A stretch of 64,000 bases of DNA. Origin: Cutibacterium porci (GTDB taxonomy: Bacteria; Actinomycetota; Actinomycetes; Propionibacteriales; Propionibacteriaceae). The position numbers and the translations under genes were made by a program. Positions 26,377 to 35,396 of the stretch are shown here, piece by piece (the first letter of the stretch is position 1; each line of letters starts with the position of its first letter). The notes under the pieces are model-generated. The model was given only the letters and a program-made list of their open reading frames with translations. It did no database searches and had not been told where the DNA came from. The stretch covers positions 1-64,000 of the forward strand of contig NZ_VUMG01000004.1 in NCBI RefSeq assembly GCF_009696315.1, in the 5' to 3' direction.

Positions 26377-26792
26377 CGGATACCTCGCACATGAGTGACG
26401 GCTGGCTCAATTCCTGGATGCACCACGATGCCGATAGCGTCAATCCGGACTGAGTGAACTCCCTCGTCGTGTTCGACGAGCCACGTGAGTGCAAGCTCGT
26501 GGAGCTTTCGGACCTTAGCCGTTGTGATGGATTCCAGCGGGTCCCCGAAACCTGTGCCTGACCGCGCCTTGACCTCGATAAAGACGACGGTTTGATCGTC
26601 ACGCGCGATGAGGTCAATTTCACCCGCATCGCACGCCCAATTGCGCGCAATGATCGTCCAGCCAAGGGATTGCACATACTGTGCAGCAAGATCCTCACCC
26701 CACGCACCAAACGCAGGTCTGCCACCACGGCGCCCCCGCAATGCCGCTCCGCGCGGGGTCGTCAGCTCTGCCGCCAATGGTTTTGGTGTCAT
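26373..26792 (-). CDS. UPF0102 YraN-family nuclease-fold protein
   Basis: 139 residues. The restriction-endonuclease-like core is visible: [41 protein letters not shown] (E, D, ExK pattern). Function unknown, possibly Holliday-junction or repair related. GGAGGT lies eight bases before the ATG. First of three overlapping genes with comM and dprA. Confidence 0.92.
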   Translation of the reverse strand: MTPKPLAAELTTPRGAALRGRRGGRPAFGAWGEDLAAQYVQSLGWTIIARNWACDAGEIDLIARDDQTVVFIEVKARSGTGFGDPLESITTAKVRKLHELALTWLVEHDEGVHSVRIDAIGIVVHPGIEPAVTHVRGIR

Positions 26793-26843
26793 TGTTCACC
26801 ACCTCCGACGGAAGTTATCGTCGCGAAGCACGTGAATATTCAG

Positions 26844-26852
26844 TTATCCACA
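26844..26852 (+). promoter_or_regulatory. DnaA box (TTATCCACA)
   Basis: Perfect match to the consensus DnaA binding site, in the 133-bp gap between yraN and the DUF2469 gene. A second box lies 42 bp downstream in the same orientation. Confidence 0.6.
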
Positions 26853-26885
26853 GATCAATGTTGAGGAACTATGCACACCCCGGAG

Positions 26886-26894
26886 TTGTCCACA
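26886..26894 (+). promoter_or_regulatory. DnaA box (TTGTCCACA)
   Basis: Matches the form of the DnaA box favoured in high-GC actinobacteria. Start-to-start distance from the first box is 42 bp, about four helical turns, so both sites face the same side of the DNA. Confidence 0.6.
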
Positions 26895-26925
26895 AGGTCC
26901 TGATTCGTCAGAAGATGACCTGACG

Positions 26926-27237
26926 TTACTTAGACGGCACCTCATCGAAATCAGGATGCACAATCTCCTCAATGGACACATCGCGGAATGTGAGGATCTT
27001 GGCACTCTTGACGAACCGTGACGGCCGGTACATATCCCACACCCAGGCGTCCGCCATAGACACCTCGTAGTAGACGTCTCCCCCTTCAGTGCGGACCTTG
27101 AGATCGACGACGTTGCATAGGTAAAACCGCCGTTCGGTCTCCACAGCATATTTGAAGATCCCGACGACGTCTTTGTATTCGCGGTAGAGCTCAAGCTCCA
27201 TCCGGTTCTCGTACTGTTCCAGATCCTCGGCACTCAT
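26926..27237 (-). CDS. DUF2469 protein
   Basis: 103 residues, starting MSAEDLEQYENRMELELYREYKDVVGIFKYAVETERRFYL, an actinobacterial signature family of unknown function. Acidic; no membrane segment. The ATG overlaps the rnhB stop by four bases, so it is the tail of lepB-rnhB-DUF2469. Confidence 0.93.
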   Translation of the reverse strand: MSAEDLEQYENRMELELYREYKDVVGIFKYAVETERRFYLCNVVDLKVRTEGGDVYYEVSMADAWVWDMYRPSRFVKSAKILTFRDVSIEEIVHPDFDEVPSK

Positions 27238-27872
27238 GATGCATGAAGCCTAGCCGCTCGCTGCACATTGGCGTAGCTCATCCGGTGCTGAGGAGACGGG
27301 CCTAACTCCTCTAAACGTCGTTGATGCAACGCTGTTGCATACCCCTTGTGAACCGCAAAATCGTAACCGGGGATGTCCTCGTCCATGGCGATCATGATGC
27401 GGTCTCTGGCAACTTTGGCCACGATGGAGGCGGCGGCGACACAGGCACACACCGCATCGCCCTTCCACATCCCCAGATCGGGCACCGTCAACCCATCGAC
27501 CGGAAAACCGTCAGACAACACATATCCCGGCTCAACTGCGAGCCTCGCAACAGCGCGTCTCAAACCGCTAATGTCCGCTTCCTGCATTCCCAGTCGATCG
27601 CACTCGTCGGCTTCAACCCGTACCCACGACACTGCGAGAGCCTTAGCCATGATGGCATCGAAGAGGCGCTGCCTCTTGGCCGCAGACAGCGTCTTGGAAT
27701 CTGCAAGGCCCTCAATCCTGCTCGACCTGCGATCATCAAGGATGACAGCTGCTGCCACCATTGGCCCGGCACACGCGCCCCGGCCAGCCTCGTCGCAGCC
27801 GGCTACTGGTCCCAACCCGGCCCTCGTCAGAGCCCGTTCGTGGCCCATTGACCCGGGTCCGACACGTACCAT
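27234..27872 (-). CDS. rnhB: Ribonuclease HII
   Basis: Cleaves RNA in RNA-DNA hybrids and single ribonucleotides in DNA. Catalytic D and E in GCDEAGRGACAGPMVAAAV, further acidic residue in SDGFPVDGL and A-x-x-S-I-V-A-K-V-x-R-D in AAASIVAKVARDR. I start at the ATG at 27872 (GAGG nine bases upstream); a GTG at 27887 overlapping the lepB stop is also possible. About 212 residues. Confidence 0.95.
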   Translation of the reverse strand: MVRVGPGSMGHERALTRAGLGPVAGCDEAGRGACAGPMVAAAVILDDRRSSRIEGLADSKTLSAAKRQRLFDAIMAKALAVSWVRVEADECDRLGMQEADISGLRRAVARLAVEPGYVLSDGFPVDGLTVPDLGMWKGDAVCACVAAASIVAKVARDRIMIAMDEDIPGYDFAVHKGYATALHQRRLEELGPSPQHRMSYANVQRAARLHAS

Positions 27873-27883
27873 TTCTGGCCGCC

Positions 27884-28708
27884 TCACTTGGGCGTACAGG
27901 TGTCACCGACGCATATGCGTGCCTTGTCTGGAGCTGACGCCGACTTATCCGGGATGCCTTGGAAGGTGTCAGGGGTCCCTAGACTTTGAATGCGATTGAG
28001 AGGCAGAACAATGGCCTTTGCCGGCCCGACGACATTATCGAGAGGCACGAATCCAGAGGCACCCGTGTACTCATCAGGGTCAAAGTCTTCAATGTGGTAG
28101 CGCGAATCCCCTGACGCGTTGCGATGGTCGCCCAGCACGAACATCCGGTCTCGGGGAACGGTGACTCGGAATTCCATCGCCGAGGGTTCGACCGTCCGGC
28201 CATTTTCCGAGTACAGATATGACCGTTCATCGAGGGCCTTACCGTTGACCGTCACCTGCCCTTTGGCGTTGCAGCAGGCAACGGTGTCACCAGGCATGCC
28301 AATCACTCTCTTGATGAGGTAATTCGAGCTCGTGTTAGGCAACAACCCGACGAACTCGAGCACCCGACCGGGCACCGAGCGGCGATCCTGAGCAGCGGGA
28401 AGCCACTTTTCGGTGTCCTTAAAAACGACGACGTCACCACGGTGGAAGTCCGCAGCCTTCACGGCGAACACTCGGTCGCCTACCTGCAAGGTGTTTTCCA
28501 TGGACCTCGAGGGGATGACGAACATTTGACCAACGAAGGCCCGCAGCACCGCAGAGATGATGAGAGCACCGACGACGATCACGACAATTTCAATGGCCCC
28601 TGACCTCAAGCGATGCCACCCAGACGCTTGTTCTCGGCTCGGCTTCGCACCGTCAGGTTGTTCGCCGTCGCTGTTTGCAGCCCGCTGCGCCTGGTAGTCA
28701 TCCGCCAC
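27884..28708 (-). CDS. lepB: Signal peptidase I
   Basis: Membrane serine protease that removes Sec and Tat signal peptides. One transmembrane helix at about residues 38-60, catalytic Ser in IPSRSMENTL, catalytic Lys in YLIKRVIGMPGD, and box E in VLGDHRNASGDSR. 274 residues. The hydrophilic ~35-residue N-terminus is cytoplasmic. Coupled to rnhB; the gene order rplS-lepB-rnhB is standard, with a terminator between rplS and lepB. Confidence 0.96.
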   Translation of the reverse strand: MADDYQAQRAANSDGEQPDGAKPSREQASGWHRLRSGAIEIVVIVVGALIISAVLRAFVGQMFVIPSRSMENTLQVGDRVFAVKAADFHRGDVVVFKDTEKWLPAAQDRRSVPGRVLEFVGLLPNTSSNYLIKRVIGMPGDTVACCNAKGQVTVNGKALDERSYLYSENGRTVEPSAMEFRVTVPRDRMFVLGDHRNASGDSRYHIEDFDPDEYTGASGFVPLDNVVGPAKAIVLPLNRIQSLGTPDTFQGIPDKSASAPDKARICVGDTCTPK

Positions 28709-28841
28709 GGCAAGACCTCTCCCTCATCCCCTGGGAATTTCCCGTCGGGTGCCATCTTGCAGTGTAACCAACCCGTGAAGCATGACCCATATGGCACGCT
28801 CAGTGACGGTCGCTATGAGACGTACACCAGCACACGTATGC

Positions 28842-28875
28842 AAAAAACGGGGCTTCGCCGTAGCGAAAACCCCGT
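28842..28875 (-). terminator. Terminator of rplS
   Basis: A strong GC-rich hairpin on the minus strand (arms ACGGGG/CCCCGT extended by TTTCGC/GCGAAG), followed by TTTTTT at 28842-28847. Lies 16 bp after the rplS stop. Confidence 0.85.
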
Positions 28876-28891
28876 TCGTGCGACGCGGACG

Positions 28892-29245
28892 TCAGCGAGC
28901 TGCGCCCTTCTCCTTGATCTTGGCAGCCTTGCCGCGCAGGCCACGCAGGTAGTACAGCTTGGCGCGACGGACGGCGCCGCGGCGATCAACCTCGATCTTG
29001 TCAATGATCGGTGAATGCAGCGGGAAGGTACGCTCGACACCAGTTCCGAAGCTCAGCTTGCGAACGGTGAAGGACTCCTGGACGCCACCACCGGTACGCG
29101 AGATGACGGTGCCAGCAAAAACCTGGACACGGGTGCGGCTACCCTCAACAACCTTGACATGGACTTTCACCGAGTCGCCAGGACGAAACTCGGGAATGTC
29201 GTCGCGCATCGAGGCCTTGTCGATCTCTTCGATGATGTTGCTCAT
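28892..29245 (-). CDS. rplS: 50S ribosomal protein L19
   Basis: 117 residues with the family sequence [29 protein letters not shown] and [17 protein letters not shown]. Located at the 30S-50S interface. A 180-nt upstream gap with no gene precedes it, so it probably has its own promoter here, unlike the usual trmD-rplS operon, because sdhCAB lies in between. Confidence 0.98.
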   Translation of the reverse strand: MSNIIEEIDKASMRDDIPEFRPGDSVKVHVKVVEGSRTRVQVFAGTVISRTGGGVQESFTVRKLSFGTGVERTFPLHSPIIDKIEVDRRGAVRRAKLYYLRGLRGKAAKIKEKGAAR

Positions 29246-29425
29246 GGTGTTTCCTCGCCGGTGCCACAGGTCACCTGGTGTTCGTATTCAGAAGATGCCG
29301 TTACCCGAGATGCGGACTGTCCCCCTGTGGCAGGAGCCGGACACGGACAACATCGCGTTATTTTTCCATATCCGCAGCCACGACGCCAAATCCATCCCGG
29401 GTCCGATAATGCTGCACAACATGAC

Positions 29426-29457
29426 CGGGCTCCGACACCACATGGTGTCGGAGCCCG
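29426..29457. terminator. Terminator of sdhCAB
   Basis: A 14-bp perfect stem: CGGGCTCCGACACC (29426-29439), 4-nt loop, and its complement (29444-29457), 27 bp after the sdhB stop. No T-tract, but very stable. Confidence 0.7.
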
Positions 29458-29483
29458 AGTGGTCGACCACGTAAGGTCAGAAC

Positions 29484-30257
29484 TCAGTCATCCTTGCCGT
29501 CATGCTTGAACAGCGAGGCGATGAGGTCACGGTTGAGCTGGCTGATGGACTCCAGCGGAATGCCCTTCGGGCACACCGAGGCGCACTCACCAATATTGGT
29601 GCAGCCGCCGAATCCCTCAGCGTCGTTCTGGGCGACCATGGCCTTGACACGGCGCATCCGCTCTGGCTGGCCCTGCGGAAGCATAGCCAGGTGAGTGATC
29701 TTCGCCGAGGTGAACAGCATCGAAGAGCCGTTCGGGCAGGCCGCCACGCAAGCACCACATCCAATGCAGGTCGCAGCATCAAAAGAACGGTCAGAACGCT
29801 TCTTGTTGACCTGGACGGCGTGAGCGTCCGGGGCAGCACCGGTGTTCACCGAGACGTAGCCGCCAGCCTGGATGACACGGTCAAGGGCCGAGCGATCCAC
29901 GATGAGATCACGCAGGATCGGGAACGCCCCTGATTTCCACGGCTCGATCGTGATCGTCGAGCCATCGGCGAACGAGCGCATGTGCAGCTGGCAGGTCGTG
30001 GTACGCACCGGCTGGGCGACCCCCATGCCTCCGTGTGGCACGCCGTTGATGACGACACCACATTGCCCACAGATACCCTCGCGGCAGTCTGAGTCGAAAG
30101 CGACGGGCTCTTCGCCTTGAGCGGTGAGGTTCTCGTTAAGCATGTCCAGCATTTCAAGGAAGGACATGTCGCCAGAGACACCATCAAGGGTGTACTCGAC
30201 GAGGCGGCCCTGATCCTTGGAGTTACGCTGGCGCCAGATTCGCAGGTTGATCTTCAC
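29484..30257 (-). CDS. sdhB: Succinate dehydrogenase/fumarate reductase iron-sulfur subunit
   Basis: Carries electrons between the flavoprotein and membrane anchor. The N-terminal [2Fe-2S] ligands are in [14 protein letters not shown] plus a later Cys (TTTCQLH). The C-terminal [4Fe-4S] and [3Fe-4S] ligands are in [14 protein letters not shown] and [16 protein letters not shown]. 257 residues from the GTG at 30257, with GAGGAG six bases upstream, overlapping the sdhA stop (GTGA). Confidence 0.95.
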   Translation of the reverse strand: MKINLRIWRQRNSKDQGRLVEYTLDGVSGDMSFLEMLDMLNENLTAQGEEPVAFDSDCREGICGQCGVVINGVPHGGMGVAQPVRTTTCQLHMRSFADGSTITIEPWKSGAFPILRDLIVDRSALDRVIQAGGYVSVNTGAAPDAHAVQVNKKRSDRSFDAATCIGCGACVAACPNGSSMLFTSAKITHLAMLPQGQPERMRRVKAMVAQNDAEGFGGCTNIGECASVCPKGIPLESISQLNRDLIASLFKHDGKDD

Positions 30258-32281
30258 TTGTAGCTCCTCTGCTTGACCTGGATGGACTTGTATACCAGCG
30301 GCTCTTTGTGCAAAGTCGGCTTGTGGCCTTCGCCGGTCCACTCCCAGGCAGCGACGTACTGGTATTCATCGTCGTGACGCAGCGCCTCTCCCTCGTCGGT
30401 CTGAGACTCAGCGCGGAAGTGACCACCGCAGGATTCGCGACGGTGCAGGGCGTCGATGCACATGAGTTCACCGAGCTCCAAGAAGTCAGCGAGACGGCCA
30501 GCGCGCTCGAGGGTCTGGTTGAGCTCCTCGTTGACTCCGGTGACCTTCACGTTGGTCCAGAACTCATTGCGCAGGTTGCGGATGAGACCAATGGCCTTGA
30601 TGAGACCGGCCTCGTTGCGCTCCATGCCGCAGTACTCCCACATGATGTGGCCGAGTTCTTTGTGGATCGAGTCGACGGTGCGGGTTCCGTTAATCGTCAG
30701 CAGCTTGTTAATGCGACTCTCGACGGCCTGACGGGCTTCGACGGCAGCCGGGTGCTTCTCGTCCACCTTGCCAAACTTCGGAGAGTCAGCAAGGTAGTCG
30801 GTGATGGTGTTGGGCAGCACCCAGTAGCCATCAGCCAGGCCCTGCATCAGCGCCGAAGCACCGAGTCGGTTAGCACCGTGATCAGAGAAGTTGGCCTCGC
30901 CACAGACGAACAGGCCCGGGATGGTCGACTGTAGATCGTAGTCGACCCACAAACCACCCATGGTGTAGTGCACCGCAGGATAGATACGCATCGGAACCTC
31001 GTAGGGGTTCTCGTCGGTAATCCGCTGATACATGTCGAACAGGTTGCCGTACTTCTTTTCGACAGCGTCTTTACCCATACGCTCGATGGCTTCGGAGAAG
31101 TCGAGGTACACGCCACGGGCGCGCATGTGCTCGGTGCCGTCAGAATCGACCTCGCGCACCTTCGGGCCGACGCCGCGACCTTCGTCACAGCGGTACTTGG
31201 CCTGACGAGACGCAATGTCGCGTGGGACCAGGTTACCGAATGACGGGTAGATGCGCTCCAGGTAGTAGTCGCGATCTTCTTCGGGGATGTCGCGAGGATC
31301 CTTGTCGCAATCTTCCGCGCGCTTCGGCACCCAGATGCGACCGTCGTTACGCAGCGACTCCGACATCAGAGTGAGCTTCGACTGGTTCTCACCATGCACC
31401 GGGATGCAGGTTGGGTGAATCTGGGTGTAACACGGGTTGCCGAAGTAGGCACCCTTACGGTGGGCACGCCACGATGCGGTGACGTTGCAGCCCATAGCGT
31501 TCGTCGACAGGAAGAAGACGTTGCCGTAACCACCGGTCGCCAGAACGACGGCGTCACCGAACCACTCTTCGATCTTGCCGGTAACCATGTCGCGAGTCAC
31601 GATGCCGCGAGCACGGCCATCGGCGACGATGAGCTCGACCATTTCGTGACGGGTATGCATGTGCACGGTGCCGGCATGGACCTGACGCTCGAGGGCCTGG
31701 TAGGCACCGATGAGCAGCTGCTGGCCGGTTTGGCCGCGGGCGTAGAAGGTGCGTTGCACCTGGACGCCACCGAACGAGCGGTTGTCAAGCAGACCGCCGT
31801 ACTCACGTGCAAAAGGAACACCCTGGGCTACGCACTGGTCGATGATGTTGGCACTGACCGCAGCCAGACGGTACACGTTCGTCTCGCGAGAGCGGTAGTC
31901 GCCTCCCTTGACGGTGTCGTAGAACAGGCGGTAGATCGAGTCACCGTCGTTCTTGTAGTTCTTCGCGGCGTTAATTCCACCCTGTGCAGCAATCGAGTGA
32001 GCGCGACGCGGAGAGTCCTGGTAGCAGAAGTTCTCGACGCGGTAACCGGCCTCGCCAAGAGTTGCGGCGGCGGCGCCTCCAGCCAGACCAGTACCGACAA
32101 TGATGACGGTCATCTTGCGACGGTTAGCCGGATTAACGAGACGAGACGTGAACTGACGATCAGGCCAAATCTTCTCGATCGGAAGGTCGTGGTTGGCCTT
32201 CGTGTCGTGGATCTCGTCGCCGGTCGTCCAGTACTGATCGGCGAGAGCGGCATTGTTATTGGATGCAGCAGTTGCAGTCAT
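30254..32281 (-). CDS. sdhA: Succinate dehydrogenase/fumarate reductase flavoprotein subunit
   Basis: Catalytic FAD subunit, 675 residues, long as in menaquinone-linked actinobacterial enzymes. FAD-binding [22 protein letters not shown], covalent-FAD His in [18 protein letters not shown], active-site region [12 protein letters not shown] and the capping-domain motif [13 protein letters not shown], then [27 protein letters not shown]. Start ATG at 32281, one-base overlap with the sdhC stop (TGATG). In propionic fermentation this complex probably runs as fumarate reductase as well as succinate dehydrogenase. Confidence 0.96.
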   Translation of the reverse strand: MTATAASNNNAALADQYWTTGDEIHDTKANHDLPIEKIWPDRQFTSRLVNPANRRKMTVIIVGTGLAGGAAAATLGEAGYRVENFCYQDSPRRAHSIAAQGGINAAKNYKNDGDSIYRLFYDTVKGGDYRSRETNVYRLAAVSANIIDQCVAQGVPFAREYGGLLDNRSFGGVQVQRTFYARGQTGQQLLIGAYQALERQVHAGTVHMHTRHEMVELIVADGRARGIVTRDMVTGKIEEWFGDAVVLATGGYGNVFFLSTNAMGCNVTASWRAHRKGAYFGNPCYTQIHPTCIPVHGENQSKLTLMSESLRNDGRIWVPKRAEDCDKDPRDIPEEDRDYYLERIYPSFGNLVPRDIASRQAKYRCDEGRGVGPKVREVDSDGTEHMRARGVYLDFSEAIERMGKDAVEKKYGNLFDMYQRITDENPYEVPMRIYPAVHYTMGGLWVDYDLQSTIPGLFVCGEANFSDHGANRLGASALMQGLADGYWVLPNTITDYLADSPKFGKVDEKHPAAVEARQAVESRINKLLTINGTRTVDSIHKELGHIMWEYCGMERNEAGLIKAIGLIRNLRNEFWTNVKVTGVNEELNQTLERAGRLADFLELGELMCIDALHRRESCGGHFRAESQTDEGEALRHDDEYQYVAAWEWTGEGHKPTLHKEPLVYKSIQVKQRSYK

Positions 32282-32997
32282 CAGGAGATCACCCCGAACA
32301 GGATCAGGAAGGGAGGAGTCATGAAGCCCACGAGGATCACGATGGCGACGATCCACGAGCACACGCGCAGCACGGCACGAGCGGTACCAGAGACGTTGAC
32401 ACCGAGGGTCGCGAAAGCACTCCAGAAACCGTGGGAAACGTGCATGCACACCGCGATAATGGCGATGAGGTAGATGAGCACGAACCACCAGTGGCTGAAA
32501 GCTGTTAGCACCATTCCTGCACGCCCAGCCGCGTCGGTGGGCGGGTTGTTGAGCAGGTCTGGGCTGATGGTGAACTGCAGCAAATGGAGGACGAGGAACA
32601 GGAAGATGATCCAGCCGCCCCAATACATCGTGCGAGCAGCATAGGTGTTCTCCGGTGAAAGGTTCTTCTTAACCGAGTAACGGCCAGCACCACCGGTACC
32701 AATGTTGCGCTGCTTATTGACGCGGATTGCCGACCAGATGTGCAGCACAATCGCCAGCAGCATGAAGATCCGGAAGATCCACAGGAAAGAGTCACCCGGA
32801 AGAATCGGGTTAAGAATCGTGCGGAGGAAGCCGGCGTAACGGTTGAAGTCCTCGTTGCTAGCGAGCAACTTCAAGTTGCCGAACATGTGCATGAGCAGGA
32901 AGAGAATCAAGATCAGTCCGGTGACGGCCATGAGGGCCTTCGCCGCGACAGTTGATCGCACCGCTCTCTGATGAGTAGTTAGTGTTGTAGTCGCCAC
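32281..32997 (-). CDS. sdhC: Succinate dehydrogenase cytochrome b558-type membrane anchor
   Basis: Single large anchor of the three-subunit (B. subtilis/Wolinella type) enzyme, 238 residues with five membrane helices. Candidate heme ligand His residues lie in the helices ([37 protein letters not shown]). Menaquinone is the expected acceptor. I prefer the GTG at 32997 ([13 protein letters not shown]); an in-frame GTG at 33036 is possible. First gene of sdhCAB, with a palindrome over its promoter. Confidence 0.92.
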   Translation of the reverse strand: MATTTLTTHQRAVRSTVAAKALMAVTGLILILFLLMHMFGNLKLLASNEDFNRYAGFLRTILNPILPGDSFLWIFRIFMLLAIVLHIWSAIRVNKQRNIGTGGAGRYSVKKNLSPENTYAARTMYWGGWIIFLFLVLHLLQFTISPDLLNNPPTDAAGRAGMVLTAFSHWWFVLIYLIAIIAVCMHVSHGFWSAFATLGVNVSGTARAVLRVCSWIVAIVILVGFMTPPFLILFGVIS

Positions 32998-33096
32998 GGA
33001 GCAAAGACTAGCTAATTCCCGGCCCTTATGCGCCACTGCCCCCTGTGTTTTCGAAAACTTCCGGCAACCCGCAGTTTACTAGGGCTTTTATTCTTG

Positions 33097-33113
33097 ATTA
33101 TCGCAACGATAAT
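33097..33113. promoter_or_regulatory. Palindromic operator candidate at the sdhC promoter
   Basis: ATTATCG-CAA-CGATAAT is a perfect 17-bp inverted repeat with 7-bp arms, about 100 bp before the sdhC start and overlapping the predicted -10. It is AT-rich within a GC-rich genome. No regulator gene is adjacent; the binding protein is unknown. Confidence 0.5.
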
Positions 33114-33137
33114 GGTTCGAATTTGGTTACTCCGCAA
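33109..33137 (-). promoter_or_regulatory. Promoter of sdhCAB
   Basis: On the minus strand TTGCGG (33132-33137), 17-bp spacer, CATTAT (33109-33114). The -10 overlaps one arm of the palindrome at 33097-33113. The promoter lies immediately beyond the trmD stop. Confidence 0.45.
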
Positions 33138-33141
33138 CGAT

Positions 33142-33861
33142 TCAATGACGTGCACTGACGTCGGAATCCGTCAGATCGGGGCGCCGTTCACGAGTCAGGC
33201 GTATTGACTCATCACGACGCCACTTTGCGATTCGACCATGGTGGCCGCTCATGAGGACCTCCGGGACGTCAAGACCACGCCAGGAAACTGGTCGGGTAAA
33301 TAGCGGGTACTCCAGCAAACCATCTTGACCAGCCGAGAATGACTCCTCTGCCAGGGACTGCGGGTTACCCATGAACCCGGGCACCAGCCGGACCACGGCC
33401 TCGGTGATTGCCAGAGCAGCTACCTCTCCGCCATTGAGCACGTAGTCTCCAAGACTCACCTCGTGAACAGTCCACATTGACCGCGCATAGTCGATTACGC
33501 GATGGTCGATCCCCTCGTATCGTCCACAGCAGAACACGATCCGTTCGACCGACGAGAGATCGTGGGCAACAGACTGAGTAAAAGGCTCACCTGAGGGAGA
33601 AGGGAAAACCACATGAACAGACGGGTCTGGCTCAGTGCCAATAATCTCGTCGAAAGCTTCGCCCCACGGATCCGGTTTCATGACCATGCCAGCGCCACCA
33701 CCACAAGGGGTGTCATCGACAGTACGGTGGCGATCATGGGTCCAGTCGCGCAGATCGTGGGCGTAGACGTCCACTAACCCGTTAACGGCTGCTTTGCCCA
33801 GCAAGGAAATGCCGAGGACATCGAAGTATCCCGGGAAAATCGACAAGTAATCAAGCCTCAT
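33142..33861 (-). CDS. trmD: tRNA (guanine37-N1)-methyltransferase
   Basis: SPOUT methyltransferase that prevents frameshifting. 239 residues from the ATG at 33861 ([14 protein letters not shown]), with GAGG five bases upstream. Conserved [37 protein letters not shown] and [15 protein letters not shown] form the trefoil-knot AdoMet site and catalytic Asp. Follows rimM by two bases. Confidence 0.96.
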   Translation of the reverse strand: MRLDYLSIFPGYFDVLGISLLGKAAVNGLVDVYAHDLRDWTHDRHRTVDDTPCGGGAGMVMKPDPWGEAFDEIIGTEPDPSVHVVFPSPSGEPFTQSVAHDLSSVERIVFCCGRYEGIDHRVIDYARSMWTVHEVSLGDYVLNGGEVAALAITEAVVRLVPGFMGNPQSLAEESFSAGQDGLLEYPLFTRPVSWRGLDVPEVLMSGHHGRIAKWRRDESIRLTRERRPDLTDSDVSARH

Positions 33862-33863
33862 CG

Positions 33864-34403
33864 TCACCTCGCTTCCTCGGCGTTCGGATCGAGCAAGCCA
33901 GGAATGCTGCTGACAACGATCTTCCCAGATGCCACATCGACGGTCGGAACGAGCTGGCGAACGAACGGCACCATGTATTCATCCCCGTCCACGTCAATAA
34001 CGAGCACATCTTGAGCTGGCATGTGAAGGACGTCCTTCACGCCCCCACGGTCGATACCGGATTCGTCGACCACCGTCAGCCCGCGCAACCGGCGATCCCA
34101 AAACTCGTCAGGGTCATCGGGGTCATCGTCGGCCTCAACATCGACGACGAGAACAGACCCCCGCAGATCCTCCGCCCCGTTTCGATCGCTGACCTCGTCA
34201 AAAGCGACAATAAGGCTGCCTTTGGCCCAGCGGGACCGCACCACCGTCAGCTCGCGTTCCGTCCCCTCCACGCGTACCGTGGCACCTATCCCGAACCTCT
34301 CGTCTGGTTCATCAGTGCGTACCTCAACGACGACGTCGCCTCGCAGGCCATGCGCACGACCCACCCGCCCAACAACGACCTCCAGCGTTGCCGACTGTTC
34401 CAC
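33864..34403 (-). CDS. rimM: 16S rRNA processing protein RimM
   Basis: 30S assembly factor that binds S19. 179 residues: N-terminal RimM barrel ([29 protein letters not shown]) and C-terminal PRC-barrel ([33 protein letters not shown]). GTG start with AGGAGT four bases upstream. In the order rpsP-khpA-rimM-trmD. Confidence 0.95.
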   Translation of the reverse strand: MEQSATLEVVVGRVGRAHGLRGDVVVEVRTDEPDERFGIGATVRVEGTERELTVVRSRWAKGSLIVAFDEVSDRNGAEDLRGSVLVVDVEADDDPDDPDEFWDRRLRGLTVVDESGIDRGGVKDVLHMPAQDVLVIDVDGDEYMVPFVRQLVPTVDVASGKIVVSSIPGLLDPNAEEAR

Positions 34404-34455
34404 TGTGACTCCTGAATCTCATGGGAAAAAACACAATAGCGCCAGACGGCGCACG

Positions 34456-34491
34456 TGGGCCGTGGCCCCGCCGCAACGGGACCACGGCCCA
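34456..34491 (-). terminator. Hairpin between khpA and rimM
   Basis: A 15-bp stem (34456-34470 with 34477-34491), with one mismatch/wobble pair and a 6-nt loop. It lies 22 bp after the khpA stop and could partly terminate rpsP-khpA transcripts before rimM-trmD. Confidence 0.6.
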
Positions 34492-34513
34492 CAAGTGTCA
34501 CAAGACTGGCAAG

Positions 34514-34792
34514 TCAGTGACGACGACCGCGGTGTTCGGAACGCCGTCCCGAGCCACGACGATCGACATCAACGAAGTCGATCCTGATCTGCTCGCCACC
34601 GGCCAAGGCGTTAATGACCGTGCGCAGCGACGAGGCCGTCCGGCCTTGGCGACCGATGACCTTGCCGATGTCGGAAGGATTGACACGCACCTCAAGCATC
34701 CGTCCACGTCGCAGTTCCTTCTCCCGGACGCGGACGTCGTCAGGATTGGCGACAATGCCGGAGACGAGGTGCTCCAGGGCGTCCGTAAGCAC
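34514..34792 (-). CDS. khpA: KH-domain RNA-binding protein KhpA
   Basis: 92 residues with one KH domain: the GxxG loop in NPSDIGKVIGRQGRTASSLRTVINAL. KhpA partners with KhpB/Jag in Gram-positive bacteria and binds many RNAs. Unusual tail of Arg/His/Gly (RRGSGRRSEHRGRRH). GTG start two bases after the rpsP stop, so translationally coupled. Confidence 0.93.
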   Translation of the reverse strand: MLTDALEHLVSGIVANPDDVRVREKELRRGRMLEVRVNPSDIGKVIGRQGRTASSLRTVINALAGGEQIRIDFVDVDRRGSGRRSEHRGRRH

Positions 34793-34794
34793 GA

Positions 34795-35226
34795 TCAGGC
34801 CTCAGCCTTCTCGTCGGTGTTCTCCTCGCTCGCCCCATCAGCGGCAGGCTCCTCGGCCTTCTTCGTGATGGCCTCGCGCGGGGCCTCGTCGGCCTCGGCC
34901 AGGGCAGCATTAAACAAGTCATCCTTGTTAGGACGCTCGGCCTGCGGGGTCACACCGGAGGGCGAGGTGTCCCCGGTGAACTTCTGCCAATCGCCGGTGC
35001 GCTTGAGCAAAGCAACAACAGCTTCAGTCGGCTGGGCTCCAACGCCAAGCCAATACTGCACGCGCTCGGAATCAATCTCGATGACCGACGGATCGGCCTT
35101 GGGATGGTACTGACCAATTTCCTCAATGGCACGACCGTCGCGCTTGGTGCGCGAGTCCATGATGACGACACGGTAGTGCGGGGTACGGATCTTGCCGAGA
35201 CGCTTCAGACGAATTTTGGTAGCCAC
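34795..35226 (-). CDS. rpsP: 30S ribosomal protein S16
   Basis: S16 core at residues 1-80 ([42 protein letters not shown]), followed by an actinobacterial extension of ~60 acidic Ala/Glu-rich residues. 143 residues from the GTG at 35226; AGGAG lies 11 bases upstream. First gene of the rpsP-khpA unit. Confidence 0.97.
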   Translation of the reverse strand: MATKIRLKRLGKIRTPHYRVVIMDSRTKRDGRAIEEIGQYHPKADPSVIEIDSERVQYWLGVGAQPTEAVVALLKRTGDWQKFTGDTSPSGVTPQAERPNKDDLFNAALAEADEAPREAITKKAEEPAADGASEENTDEKAEA

Positions 35227-35396
35227 GTGTGTGGTAACTCCTGTAGTGAGATGCCCGGGACGAGACCCGGGAAGTTGCGGGTGAGCACGGACACGACGTG
35301 GGGACATCGCCCCCGATACTCGGGTGGAACTATCCGTCGATATGAGAGGGCATCGAACGGACAGAAGCTCTCGACATTATGCCACAGATAGTCAGA

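Noticed and set aside
31394-32473. 359-residue plus-strand open frame
   Set aside because: It runs antisense to sdhA and into sdhC, whose protein sequence is strongly conserved; the antisense product resembles nothing and arises from the high GC content.
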